This document shows positions 1 through 6,034 of a stretch of DNA of 6,034 nt, piece by piece; position 1 is the stretch's first letter, and each line of letters begins with the position of its first letter. The position numbers and the translations under genes were made by a program. The stretch comes from Alphaproteobacteria bacterium MarineAlpha10_Bin3 (GTDB taxonomy: Bacteria > Pseudomonadota > Alphaproteobacteria > UBA8366 > GCA-2717185). The DNA lies in assembly GCA_002937525.1 (NCBI GenBank), contig PTKA01000103.1, positions 1-6,034 on the forward strand, in the 5' to 3' direction. Below the pieces are notes generated by a model, which saw only the letters and a list, made by a program, of their open reading frames with translations, made no database searches and had not been told where the DNA came from.

Positions 1-55
1 TCATTAGAATGTCCGTCAATTCCAAAGCTCGCAGCCCTCCCCATAAACTTGAACT

Positions 56-77
56 GGAGCCGAACCCGTTCGCCTCC
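56..77 (-). other. Imperfect hairpin just downstream of fabH
   Basis: This is an inverted repeat with two 10-base arms (GGAGCCGAAC and GTTCGCCTCC on the plus strand), a 2-base centre and a single G/G mismatch on the transcribed minus strand. It begins 22 bases after the fabH stop codon. No good T-run follows it on the minus strand (only CAGTTCAAGTTT), so a strong intrinsic terminator is unlikely. It could be a weak terminator, an attenuator or an mRNA 3'-end stabiliser between fabH and whatever follows. In related genomes the next gene is usually ihfA, but none of its coding sequence can be recognised here. The remaining bases of 1-99 show nothing else that I can support. Confidence 0.3.
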
Positions 78-99
78 CGCCGCAATTTTTCCCATTCCC

Positions 100-1143
100 C
101 TACCAGCGAATCAAGGCCGATCCCCAGGCAAATCCGCCGCCAAGGGCGCATAGCGCCACGATATCGCCCGGATGGATGCGCTTGTCGTCCTGGGCCGCCG
201 TAAGGGCCAACGGTATCGTGGCGGCGGACGTATTGGCTTGCCCCTGCACCGTCACGACAACCCGCTCGCCAGCGACGCCGAGCCGGCGGCCGATACCGTC
301 GATGATACGGATATTGGCTTGATGCGGCACCAGCAAGTCGATATCGGACACCGACATGCCATTATGCGCAACGGCGGTCTCCACCGCCGACGACATGAGA
401 TTCACCGCCTGCCGGAAGACTTCCTTGCCGTCCATGCGAATGAAACCGGCCGTGCCGGTACTGGCAGGACCGCCATCGACGTAGAGTGAATCGTAATAGG
501 CGCCATCCGAGAACAAATGCGTCGACAGGATACCGCGCGCATTGCTATCGTTTTGCGGCGCCATGGCGCGCAGCACAACCGCGCCGGCGCCATCGCCAAA
601 CAACACGCAGGTCGAGCGGTCTTTCCAATCCAGGATACGGCTGAACACCTCGGCGCCAATGACCAACGCCGTGCGCGCCTGCCCCAGGCGCAGCATGTTA
701 TCGGCAACCGACAACGCGTATACGAAGCCCGAGCATACCGCCTGGACATCGAATGCAACACCCTGCTTGATGCCCAGCATGGCCTGCACCCGGGTCGAGG
801 TGGCCGGAAAGGTATTGTCCGGGGTGGAGGTCGCCAAGACGATCAGATCGACCTCATCCGCCGCCACGCCGGCGGCGGCCAGGGCGCGGCGGCTTGCCGC
901 GGCGGCCAGATCCGACGTCAGTTCGCCGTCAGCGGCGATATGCCGCTGCTCGATACCGGTGCGCTTGCGAATCCATTCATCCGACGTATCGATCCGGGTC
1001 GAAAGTTCCGTGTTCGTCAGCACCCTTTCCGGCAAATACGCGCCACAGCCCAGCACGACCGAACGCTGAAGTTCAAAGCTATCCTTCACCGAGAGGTTGC
1101 TATCGGAATTGTCCGTCGGGGGATTATCGTTGGAATGCAGCAT
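100..1143 (-). CDS. fabH: 3-oxoacyl-[acyl-carrier-protein] synthase III (KAS III)
   Basis: FabH condenses acetyl-CoA (or another short acyl-CoA) with malonyl-ACP in the cytoplasm, the first elongation step of type II fatty-acid synthesis. The 347-residue product has the complete thiolase-fold Cys-His-Asn triad: Cys137 in the QAVCSGF motif, His274 in PHQANIRI and Asn304 in [10 protein letters not shown]. The GDGAGAVVL segment (183-191) and the terminal [12 protein letters not shown] strand are also typical. The core starts near residue 27 ([14 protein letters not shown]), so about 25 polar residues precede it, compared with about 317 residues in the E. coli enzyme. The ATG at 1143 is preceded by AGG seven bases upstream. 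A GTG at codon 19 (1089) is the only obvious in-frame alternative and lacks a ribosome site, so I keep the ATG. The gene follows plsX by 19 bases in the same operon. Most homologues have HGNTSA or HANTSA where this one has QANTSA (family knowledge); the catalytic Asn is kept. Identity is secure; the exact start is less so. Confidence 0.96.
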   Translation of the reverse strand: MLHSNDNPPTDNSDSNLSVKDSFELQRSVVLGCGAYLPERVLTNTELSTRIDTSDEWIRKRTGIEQRHIAADGELTSDLAAAASRRALAAAGVAADEVDLIVLATSTPDNTFPATSTRVQAMLGIKQGVAFDVQAVCSGFVYALSVADNMLRLGQARTALVIGAEVFSRILDWKDRSTCVLFGDGAGAVVLRAMAPQNDSNARGILSTHLFSDGAYYDSLYVDGGPASTGTAGFIRMDGKEVFRQAVNLMSSAVETAVAHNGMSVSDIDLLVPHQANIRIIDGIGRRLGVAGERVVVTVQGQANTSAATIPLALTAAQDDKRIHPGDIVALCALGGGFAWGSALIRW

Positions 1144-1162
1144 AGAGTGACCTGAAACAATT

Positions 1163-2215
1163 CTACGAGCTCGCCGCCGCCCGGCGTGGCGTATCCTTCA
1201 GCGTTCCGAGACTTTCGAAATCGTGCCTCATCTTATCGATAAAGCCGTGCCGGGCCATATCGACGCCAACGCCGATGGAATTTGCGAAACCGAGCGCATC
1301 GGTCCCGCCATGACTTTTGACGACAATTCCATTCAATCCCAGGAACATGGCGCCGTTATATTGTCTGGGATCGAACCGCTCGCGCATTTTCTGAATCGAC
1401 CGCCGGGCCAGAAGATAGCCAAGTTTGGACAACCAGTCGCGGCGAAACGCCTCACGCAGATTGCCGGCGAAGAGCCGCACAATCCCTTCCGCGGTTTTCG
1501 CCGCGACATTCCCGGTGAATCCATCGGTGACCACGACATCGACCGTGCCGGCGGTGATGTCGGTACCTTCGATGAATCCCTTGAATTCAAAAGGCAAATC
1601 GGTTTCGCGCAGCAGGACTGCTGCTTCGCGGACTGCATCGATTCCCTTGCGGTCCTCGACCCCGACATTGAGCAGGCCGATGATCGGCCGCTCGACGCCA
1701 AGGACGGTTCGCGCGAACACCTCTCCCATGACCGCGAATTGCGTTAGATTGGCGGCGCTGGACCGCATGTTGGCGCCCAGATCCAACATCGCGGTGTCGC
1801 CACGCGGATTGGGGAACATCCCGCACAGCGCCGGGCGGTCGATCCCGGGCAACGTCTTGAGCACGAATTTCGCGATGACCATCAGCGCGCCGGTATTGCC
1901 GGCCGAGATCACCGCACTCGCCTCGCCTTTATGAACGGCGTCAATCGCCAGCCACATGCTGGATTCCCGGCCGCCGCGCAACGCCGCGGACGGTTTATCC
2001 TCGCTCAGGATCGCGTCTTTGGTATGGCGCAACGTCGTGACCGCGGCAAGGTCGCCATAGCGTCCCAGCAAAGGTTCGACCTTGGCTTCGTCGCCGAACA
2101 TCAAGAAGCGGACACCGGGGTGCCGTTCCCGGGCCAATTCAGCGCCGCGCACGACGACCTGGGGGGCGCGATCCCCTCCCATTGCATCGAGCGCGATAAC
2201 CAATGGCGACGTCAC
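1163..2215 (-). CDS. plsX: Phosphate acyltransferase PlsX
   Basis: PlsX is a peripheral membrane enzyme that converts acyl-ACP and phosphate to acyl-phosphate, the donor used by PlsY to acylate glycerol-3-phosphate in phospholipid synthesis. The 350-residue length matches the family. Visible signatures are the N-terminal ALDAMGGD (8-15), SAGNTGA (104-110), MLDLGAN (143-149), the NVGVE turn (183-187), [10 protein letters not shown] (228-237) and the C-terminal [12 protein letters not shown] (299-310). The tail after about residue 340 is Ala/Ser/Arg-rich and probably disordered. The start codon is GTG at 2215, with TAGGAG upstream but at an unusually long spacing of 11 bases. No nearer in-frame ATG exists before the conserved DAMGGD motif, so GTG is the best choice. 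The long spacing and weak codon may limit translation relative to rpmF, which lies 39 bases upstream. fabH follows after 19 bases, giving the standard rpmF-plsX-fabH order. Confidence 0.96.
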   Translation of the reverse strand: MTSPLVIALDAMGGDRAPQVVVRGAELARERHPGVRFLMFGDEAKVEPLLGRYGDLAAVTTLRHTKDAILSEDKPSAALRGGRESSMWLAIDAVHKGEASAVISAGNTGALMVIAKFVLKTLPGIDRPALCGMFPNPRGDTAMLDLGANMRSSAANLTQFAVMGEVFARTVLGVERPIIGLLNVGVEDRKGIDAVREAAVLLRETDLPFEFKGFIEGTDITAGTVDVVVTDGFTGNVAAKTAEGIVRLFAGNLREAFRRDWLSKLGYLLARRSIQKMRERFDPRQYNGAMFLGLNGIVVKSHGGTDALGFANSIGVGVDMARHGFIDKMRHDFESLGTLKDTPRRAAASS

Positions 2216-2254
2216 GACCCAAATGGCTCCTAGGTTTCGTTGATCGTTTGCGTC

Positions 2255-2437
2255 CTAATAGCTTGACGCCTCGACAACCTCGCGGCCATCGTAATGGCCA
2301 CATGCCGAACAAACATGATGCGGCCGTTTCAATTCACCGCAATTTGCGCATTCAACCGACAAGGATGGCTTCAGCGCATCATGAGAGCGTCGCATATTTC
2401 GCCGTGATTTGGATATTTTTTTCTTTGGGACCGCCAT
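2255..2437 (-). CDS. rpmF: 50S ribosomal protein bL32
   Basis: bL32 is a small protein of the large ribosomal subunit. The 60-residue product opens with the family's [20 protein letters not shown], a basic stretch that contacts 23S rRNA. It then carries a zinc ribbon with all four cysteines present (C30-x2-C33 and C43-x2-C46, in ECANCGE and VCSACG), so this is the zinc-binding (C+) form rather than a zinc-free paralogue. The C-terminal GHYDGREVV is also characteristic. The ATG at 2437 is fixed by the conserved MAVPKKK start, although the ribosome site is weak: GAAAG about nine bases upstream, within an A/T-rich leader. The gene sits between DUF177 (76 bases upstream) and plsX (39 bases downstream). 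The wide upstream gap suggests an extra promoter that lets bL32 be made in larger amounts than its upstream neighbours. Confidence 0.97.
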   Translation of the reverse strand: MAVPKKKISKSRRNMRRSHDALKPSLSVECANCGELKRPHHVCSACGHYDGREVVEASSY

Positions 2438-2450
2438 AAATTCACACTTT

Positions 2451-2494
2451 CAAAAACAGGACCGAAAATCGCCCGGATACATAAACAAAAACAG
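2451..2494. repeat. Pair of 9-base direct repeats in the rpmF leader
   Basis: The 9-mer CAAAAACAG occurs exactly at 2451-2459 and again at 2486-2494 (CTGTTTTTG on the transcribed strand), with starts 35 bases apart. One copy falls in the spacer of the candidate rpmF promoter and the other between its predicted transcription start and the rpmF start codon. This could be an operator pair or mRNA element, or a chance result of the A-rich leader. Confidence 0.35.
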
Positions 2495-2506
2495 TTCGTA
2501 CAGCAA
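2478..2506 (-). promoter_or_regulatory. Candidate internal promoter for rpmF-plsX-fabH
   Basis: Read on the minus strand, TTGCTG (2506-2501) is separated by exactly 17 bases from TATGTA (2483-2478). TTGC-type -35 boxes are common for alphaproteobacterial housekeeping promoters, but the -10 is only a partial match to TATAAT. The predicted start near 2471 would leave a leader of about 34 bases before the rpmF ATG. The 76-base gap and its high A/T content, unlike the 4-, 39- and 19-base gaps elsewhere in the operon, support a separate promoter here. Confidence 0.35.
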
Positions 2507-2513
2507 GCCTGCG

Positions 2514-3056
2514 TTAGGTACGATTCTTCTTTAAGATCGCCAATGCCTCGAAGGGGCACCTGCCCTGCGGCCCGGCGCGCCATTCTTCGCCCCCGGCCGC
2601 GGATTCGAGCACCGCACCGGCAGCCCGGGGATAAGGGTCGATCGAAATTGCCAGACATTGCGCCAAGAGTTCGCCCAACTCAATCGAACCGTCGCAAAAT
2701 GGCGCCGGCGGGTCCTCGTCGTCGATTTCGAAGACCGCTTCGGCCTCGCCGTCGATGGGGGGGCCCAGCCGCTCTGAAATTGTCGCCCTGATGGATGTGG
2801 CGACGGGCGCGTGCGAAACCACGCAGGCTTGGACGATATCGGCGGCGAACGACCCCGACACCGCGATCAGCGCGCTGTCGTCGATGCGACCGACGGTCAC
2901 GTCGGCAACGAAGCGGTCGATTGCGATCAGATCGAAACGGCGCGCCAATGCGCCCCTCGCCGCTTCGTTCGCGACGACCCGCAAATTTTTGCGCGCCTTG
3001 CCGATCGTATCGACCGGCAAGACAAAGGAAAATTCGACCGCCGGCATGTCCGCCAT
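2514..3056 (-). CDS. DUF177 (YceD-family) protein
   Basis: This is a member of the DUF177/YceD family, whose gene lies directly upstream of rpmF in many bacteria and which has been linked to 23S rRNA accumulation in E. coli and in plastids; its biochemical activity is not settled. The 180-residue product shows family features: VSGSFAADIVQACVVSHAPV (66-85) as the central beta-rich segment, an acidic linker (107-117, with FEIDDED), IELGELLAQCLAISIDPYPR (125-144), and the terminal CPFEALAILKK (167-177). Four cysteines are scattered (78, 121, 134, 167) and do not form a clear zinc motif. The start ATG at 3056 has GAGGA eight bases upstream, lying over the end of the preceding gene, whose stop is only 4 bases away; the second Met at codon 4 is too far from this site. 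Tight spacing implies translational coupling with the bc1 chaperone. Family assignment is strong; function is inferred from the family only. Confidence 0.88.
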   Translation of the reverse strand: MADMPAVEFSFVLPVDTIGKARKNLRVVANEAARGALARRFDLIAIDRFVADVTVGRIDDSALIAVSGSFAADIVQACVVSHAPVATSIRATISERLGPPIDGEAEAVFEIDDEDPPAPFCDGSIELGELLAQCLAISIDPYPRAAGAVLESAAGGEEWRAGPQGRCPFEALAILKKNRT

Positions 3057-3060
3057 ACCT

Positions 3061-3606
3061 CTAGTCCTCGCTCAGGGGGGCGAAGGATATCCGCCCGGCG
3101 GTCAGATCGGCGACACCCTGCGCCGCCAGATGGTCCACGCAGCGCCGGACATAGCTGGCGACGGCGTCAAGGATTGCTTCGTTCCGCATCTCCAGCACGC
3201 CGTAAAGATTACGTTCAAGCACGTCCGTCAGCGGTTCGCCACCTTCGGCCAGCGCCTTGTTGTAGGCGGCCGAGCGGCCAAAAAAACCTTCCGCCATGCG
3301 GCGTATTTTCTTGCCGACGCTCAGGTCGCCGACTCCCATTTCCCGCAGATTCCGGTCCATATCCTCGAACAAAGCGCCCGCGTAGTTTTGCGCGAAGGAG
3401 GCAGCCGTTGGGTCGTTTTTCAAGCGATGCAGCACTAGAAATCCATGCAAAGATATCAGATCGAATCGGCCGGTTACCGAATCGGGCACCCGCCAGTCGG
3501 TATAGAACTTAACCTGACGCGCCTGGGCCACCGTCGCGCGATAGAGTTGCCGCGCCGCGGTATCTTCGGCGGAAGGCCAAAACAGGTTCAAAAAAGGCCA
3601 CTTCAT
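3061..3606 (-). CDS. Ubiquinol-cytochrome c chaperone family protein (CBP3-like)
   Basis: The product belongs to the family of mitochondrial CBP3/UQCC1, which binds newly made cytochrome b and assists assembly of the bc1 complex (respiratory complex III). The bacterial role is inferred from this homology. It has 181 residues, no signal peptide and no clear membrane helix, so it is probably cytoplasmic or peripheral. Recognisable blocks are FYTDWRVPDSVTGRFDLISL (34-53) followed by HGFLVLHRL, FEDMDRNLREMGVGDLSVGK (80-99) and FFGRSAAYNKAL (108-119). I start it at ATG 3606, which has GGAG five bases upstream. A GTG seven codons further out (3627) is in frame but has no ribosome site. It is the first gene of the operon and ends 4 bases before DUF177. 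It diverges from bamE with 78 bases between the two start codons. The only cysteine is at 156. Confidence 0.87.
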   Translation of the reverse strand: MKWPFLNLFWPSAEDTAARQLYRATVAQARQVKFYTDWRVPDSVTGRFDLISLHGFLVLHRLKNDPTAASFAQNYAGALFEDMDRNLREMGVGDLSVGKKIRRMAEGFFGRSAAYNKALAEGGEPLTDVLERNLYGVLEMRNEAILDAVASYVRRCVDHLAAQGVADLTAGRISFAPLSED

Positions 3607-3615
3607 GGTCTCTCC

Positions 3616-3644
3616 ATCATACAGCACCGCATTTCATACCAAGA
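3616..3644 (-). promoter_or_regulatory. Candidate promoter of the chaperone-DUF177-rpmF-plsX-fabH operon
   Basis: On the minus strand TATGAT (3621-3616) is a five-of-six match to the -10 consensus. A loosely matching TCTTGG lies 17 bases upstream (3644-3639); TTGGTA at 15 bases is the other possible register. The predicted transcription start near 3609 would leave only about 3 bases before the ATG at 3606 and would exclude the GGAGAG ribosome site at 3615-3610. Either the transcript is nearly leaderless, or the real promoter lies further upstream and this match is accidental. Confidence 0.35.
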
Positions 3645-3648
3645 GGCG

Positions 3649-3678
3649 TTGACATATCCCACGCTCCAATGCGATTTT
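3649..3678 (+). promoter_or_regulatory. Candidate bamE promoter
   Basis: A perfect TTGACA -35 box (3649-3654) is followed after 18 bases by GATTTT (3673-3678), a weak -10 match. Transcription would be expected to begin about 7 bases later, at or next to the A of the bamE ATG (3685). No Shine-Dalgarno sequence is visible before that ATG, which fits a leaderless or near-leaderless message. The box lies 4 bases from the candidate -35 of the divergent operon. Confidence 0.45.
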
Positions 3679-3684
3679 CCGGCC

Positions 3685-4149
3685 ATGCATCACCGATACC
3701 GCACCGTTCTGCCCCTTGCCGCCATGCTCGCTGCGGCCATCGCCCTGTCGGCCTGTGCGCCCCGGCTCACGGTCCGGGGAAATTTGCCGCGCGATACCCA
3801 ACTGGCCAAAATCGTAATCGGCAAACAGACCCGCGAGGAAGTCGCCGCGATTCTGGGAACGCCGTCGACGCAGGGCACCTTCGATGACCGCGTTTGGTAC
3901 TATATCAGCCGGAAGACCGAAAAATTCGCCTTTCTCGATGAACAGGTCATCGACCAGCAGATCGTCGCCGTGTACTTCACCGATGATGACATCGTGCAAG
4001 CGATCCAGCGCTACGACAGGGACGACCTTCGCCAGATCGGCATGGTCGAGCGCCAGACGCCGACCGTCGGCAAGGAGCTATCCATCATCGAACAATTCAT
4101 CGGCAATCTGGGACGTTTCGGCGGCGGCGGCGGTGGCGGTGGCTATTAA
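3685..4149 (+). CDS. bamE: Outer membrane assembly lipoprotein BamE (SmpA/OmlA family)
   Basis: BamE-type lipoproteins are accessory parts of the BAM machine that folds beta-barrel proteins into the outer membrane, facing the periplasm. The 154-residue product has a short basic start (HHRYR), a hydrophobic stretch (8-21) and the lipobox LSAC, making Cys24 the lipidation site after signal peptidase II cleavage. The SmpA/OmlA domain follows: LAKIVIGKQTREEVAAILG (40-58) with GTPS, then VWYYISRKTEKFAF (70-83), and a strand with IVAVYFTDDDIVQAI (93-107). The alphaproteobacterial tail QTPTVGKELSIIEQFIGNLG (124-143) is clear and ends in eight glycines plus tyrosine. The ATG at 3685 is chosen because it gives a proper signal peptide; the frame stays open upstream to 3445 but that part overlaps the divergent gene and encodes nothing recognisable. 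No ribosome site precedes the ATG. It is convergent with hppA. Confidence 0.9.
   Translation: MHHRYRTVLPLAAMLAAAIALSACAPRLTVRGNLPRDTQLAKIVIGKQTREEVAAILGTPSTQGTFDDRVWYYISRKTEKFAFLDEQVIDQQIVAVYFTDDDIVQAIQRYDRDDLRQIGMVERQTPTVGKELSIIEQFIGNLGRFGGGGGGGGY
4120..4143 (+). repeat. GGC/GGT glycine-codon repeat at the 3' end of bamE
   Basis: Eight consecutive glycine codons (GGC four times, then GGT, GGC, GGT, GGC) end one codon before the stop. The tract is a short trinucleotide repeat, so slippage would change the number of glycines in the tail without shifting the frame. Confidence 0.8.
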
Positions 4150-4172
4150 AAGCCGCCGCGTGTTCCGTTTCG

Positions 4173-4198
4173 CCGGGCGCCGCAATTAACGCCCCCGG
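4173..4198. terminator. Possible bidirectional terminator between bamE and hppA
   Basis: In the 57-base convergent gap, GGGCG (4175-4179) can pair with CGCCC (4190-4194) around a 10-base loop, and CC/GG outside it can extend the stem across a two-base bulge. On the plus strand it is followed by a mild pyrimidine run (TCTTCGCCTT); on the minus strand CTTTT occurs only about 20 bases further on. The location between two converging genes favours a terminator, but the stem is short and the T-runs are poor. Confidence 0.3.
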
Positions 4199-4206
4199 TC
4201 TTCGCC

Positions 4207-6034
4207 TTAATGCGCCAGCATGGATAGCAGCAACAGCGCGACGATATTGGTGATCTTAATCATCGGGTTCACCGCCGGGCCGGCAGTGTCCTTATAGGGA
4301 TCGCCGACCGTATCGCCGGTGACCGCGGCGTGATGGGCGGCCGAGCCCTTGCCGCCATGGTGGCCATCTTCGATATATTTCTTGGCGTTGTCCCAGGCGC
4401 CGCCGCCGGCCGTCATTGAAATCGCCAGGAACAGCCCGGTTACGATGACGCCCAGCAGCATCGCGCCCAGCGCCGCGAATGCCGCCGATTTGTCGGCGAT
4501 CAGCAAGATGACGCCGTAGACGACGACCGGCGCCAGGACCGGCAGCAAGGACGGTATGATCATCTCCTTGATCGCCGCCTTGGTCAGCAGATCGACGCAG
4601 GTGCCATATTCCGGCTTCGCGGTGCCTTCCATGATGCCCGGGATCTCCTTGAACTGGCGGCGCACCTCGATCACGACCGCACCGGCCGCGCGCCCCACCG
4701 CCATCATGCCCATCGCCCCGAACAGGTAGGGCAGCATGCCGCCAACGAAAAGACCGACGATGACAAAGGGGTTGGAGAGGGAAAAGTCGAGGACGACACC
4801 CACGAAATACGGATAATCCTTGGCGTTTTCGATGAAGAATTGCAAATCCTGGGTATAGGCCCCGAACAGGACCAGCGCGCCAAGCCCGGCGGAACCGATC
4901 GCATAGCCCTTGGTCACCGCCTTGGTGGTGTTGCCGACGGCGTCGAGCGCATCGGTGGTCTTGCGCACGTCTTCGTCGAGCCCCGCCATCTCGGCAATGC
5001 CGCCGGCATTGTCGGTCACCGGACCATAGGCGTCGAGGGCGACAACCATGCCGGCAATCGCCAGCATCGACGTCACCGCGATGGCGATGCCAACCAGCCC
5101 GGCTTGCATGAAGGTAATGATGATCGCGGCGCAGATTATCAGCGCCGGCACCGCCGTCGCTTCCATCGAAATCGCCAGACCCTGGATCACATTGGTGCCA
5201 TGGCCGGTTTCCGACGCCTTGGCGATTGCGCGCACGGGCCGGTATTCGGTCGAGGTGTAATATTCCGTCACCCAGATGATCAGGCCGGTCACGACAAGCC
5301 CCGTCAAACCGCTGATAAACAGGTTCATCCCGGTAAAGGTCATGCCATCGACTTCGAACTGCGTCGACATGCCGATCACCCATTCGGTCACCGGATACAA
5401 CGCGATCGCGGACAGCACCGCGCAGACGATGAAGCCCTTATAAAGCGCGCCCATGATGTTGTTGCTCGGGCCGAGCTTGACGAAAAACGTCGAAATAACC
5501 GAAGTGATGATGCACACGCCGCCGATCATCAACGGGTAGAGCAGAAATTTATCCGCCATCTCACCGGTGAAGAAGATCAGGCCCAGCACCATCGCTGCGA
5601 CCATCGAGACGATATAGGTCTCGAACAGATCGGCCGCCATGCCGGCGCAATCGCCAACATTGTCGCCAACATTATCGGCGATCACGGCCGGATTGCGCGG
5701 GTCGTCCTCGGGAATGCCGACTTCAACCTTGCCAACCAGATCGGCGCCGACATCGGCACCCTTGGTGAAGATACCGCCGCCCAGCCTGGCGAAGATCGAA
5801 ATCAGCGACGCGCCAAAGCCGAGCGCCACCAGCGGGCCGACAAGATCGCGCCCCGACACCCCCAGCGATTGCAGGAACATGTAAAAGCCGGTGATCGCCA
5901 GCAGCGCTAACCCGGCGACCAGCATGCCGGTGATGGCACCCGATTTGAACGCCAGCTCAAGCCCCTTGGCCAACCCCTGGCGGGCGCCTTCGGCGGTCCG
6001 GACGTTGGCCCGCACCGATATATACATGCCGATA
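4207..6034 (-). CDS. hppA: K+-independent proton-pumping membrane pyrophosphatase (5' end cut off)
   Basis: This inner-membrane enzyme hydrolyses pyrophosphate and pumps protons. The reading frame stays open through the right edge, where it reads ...[14 protein letters not shown], an internal conserved motif, so the true start lies beyond the window. About 608 of an expected roughly 700 residues are present. Counting from the Met at 6027, the substrate and metal motifs are [13 protein letters not shown] (92-104), [19 protein letters not shown] (118-136), [20 protein letters not shown] (331-350), [15 protein letters not shown] (541-555) and [18 protein letters not shown] (571-588). Many hydrophobic helices lie between them, as expected for a 16-helix pump. 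The [10 protein letters not shown] segment carries Lys369 and Thr372 where K+-dependent enzymes have Ala and Gly/Ala. By established family rules this marks the K+-independent, proton-pumping class and argues against Na+ transport. The gene converges on bamE and is transcribed separately from the fabH operon. Confidence 0.97.
   Translation of the reverse strand, partial: IGMYISVRANVRTAEGARQGLAKGLELAFKSGAITGMLVAGLALLAITGFYMFLQSLGVSGRDLVGPLVALGFGASLISIFARLGGGIFTKGADVGADLVGKVEVGIPEDDPRNPAVIADNVGDNVGDCAGMAADLFETYIVSMVAAMVLGLIFFTGEMADKFLLYPLMIGGVCIITSVISTFFVKLGPSNNIMGALYKGFIVCAVLSAIALYPVTEWVIGMSTQFEVDGMTFTGMNLFISGLTGLVVTGLIIWVTEYYTSTEYRPVRAIAKASETGHGTNVIQGLAISMEATAVPALIICAAIIITFMQAGLVGIAIAVTSMLAIAGMVVALDAYGPVTDNAGGIAEMAGLDEDVRKTTDALDAVGNTTKAVTKGYAIGSAGLGALVLFGAYTQDLQFFIENAKDYPYFVGVVLDFSLSNPFVIVGLFVGGMLPYLFGAMGMMAVGRAAGAVVIEVRRQFKEIPGIMEGTAKPEYGTCVDLLTKAAIKEMIIPSLLPVLAPVVVYGVILLIADKSAAFAALGAMLLGVIVTGLFLAISMTAGGGAWDNAKKYIEDGHHGGKGSAAHHAAVTGDTVGDPYKDTAGPAVNPMIKITNIVALLLLSMLAH

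Noticed and set aside
1..44. Start of a downstream gene (ihfA by synteny) at the left edge, from ATG at 44-42 or ATG at 4-2 on the minus strand
   Set aside because: The frame from 44 reads MGRAASFGIDGHSN, has no ribosome site and does not resemble IHF. The ATG at 4-2 has a weak GGA seven bases upstream but only one further base is in the window, so nothing can be confirmed.
517..1155. Plus-strand open frame antisense to fabH (212 codons)
   Set aside because: Composition is typical of a shadow, there is no ribosome site or family resemblance, and fabH with its full catalytic triad occupies the other strand.
2371..2658. Minus-strand frame crossing the DUF177 end, the rpmF leader and the rpmF start
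   Set aside because: It overlaps two recognised genes in a different frame and its sequence resembles no family; openness in the leader is by chance.
2811..3512. Plus-strand open frame spanning the antisense of DUF177 and the chaperone (233 codons)
   Set aside because: Arg-rich and low in complexity, with no domain; two recognised minus-strand genes with good ribosome sites cover it.
3607..3627. Longer version of the bc1 chaperone starting at GTG 3627
   Set aside because: No ribosome site precedes this GTG, whereas the ATG at 3606 has GGAG five bases upstream and gives a typical family start.
3445..3684. Upstream extension of the bamE reading frame
   Set aside because: It would place about 80 unrelated residues before the signal peptide and overlap the divergent chaperone gene; the lipoprotein signal requires the start at 3685.
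4292..5383. Second long minus-strand frame inside hppA (363 codons)
   Set aside because: It is a frame-shifted shadow of hppA, full of Arg, Gly, His and Asp, and has no recognisable motif.
4840..5910. Long plus-strand open frame (356 codons) antisense to hppA
   Set aside because: It is rich in His, Arg, Asp and Gln with no domain or signal, as expected from the complement of a GC-rich gene. The minus-strand frame encodes an unmistakable pyrophosphatase over the same bases.
1..6034. Mobile elements, CRISPR arrays, tRNA or rRNA genes, riboswitches, or a novel accessory system
   Set aside because: No arrayed repeats, transposase or integrase motifs, cloverleaf or rRNA-like segments were seen. 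Every stretch longer than 100 bases is covered by a recognised core gene, so there is no room for an undescribed system.

Overview
The window is a stretch of core genome from a GC-rich alphaproteobacterium. The evidence is the gene set and its order: a ubiquinol-cytochrome c chaperone (CBP3-like), a DUF177/YceD protein, rpmF, plsX and fabH run in one direction, with a BamE/OmlA lipoprotein gene diverging from their head. A cytochrome bc1 chaperone and a K+-independent proton-pumping pyrophosphatase nearby also fit this class, perhaps a Rhodospirillales-like lineage. The order-level placement is an inference from synteny and from how the proteins read; no search was run.

Layout from the left edge. 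Bases 1-99 are non-coding as far as can be seen and hold an imperfect hairpin after fabH. The minus strand then carries, in transcription order from right to left, the bc1 chaperone (3606 to 3061), DUF177 (3056 to 2514), rpmF (2437 to 2255), plsX (2215 to 1163) and fabH (1143 to 100). Gaps between them are 4, 76, 39 and 19 bases, so they form one operon, with a possible internal promoter in the 76-base gap before rpmF. A short divergent promoter region (3607-3684) separates this operon from bamE on the plus strand (3685-4149). After a 57-base convergent gap comes hppA on the minus strand (4207 to beyond the right edge), whose 5' end is cut off by the window.

How the genes work together. PlsX makes acyl-phosphate for phospholipid synthesis and FabH starts fatty-acid chains, so two lipid steps are tied to a ribosomal protein (bL32) and to the ribosome-linked DUF177 protein. 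This is the familiar rpmF-plsX-fabH growth-linked cluster. Upstream, the chaperone helps assemble the respiratory bc1 complex. BamE is an outer-membrane assembly lipoprotein, and HppA couples pyrophosphate hydrolysis to proton pumping across the inner membrane. The shared theme is envelope building and membrane energetics coupled to growth.

I found no mobile element, CRISPR array, RNA gene or unrecognised multi-gene system. The points worth a second look are modest: two back-to-back promoter-like signals that would give almost leaderless transcripts for bamE and the chaperone, a repeated 9-mer in the rpmF leader, an N-terminal extension on FabH, and a polyglycine tail on BamE.
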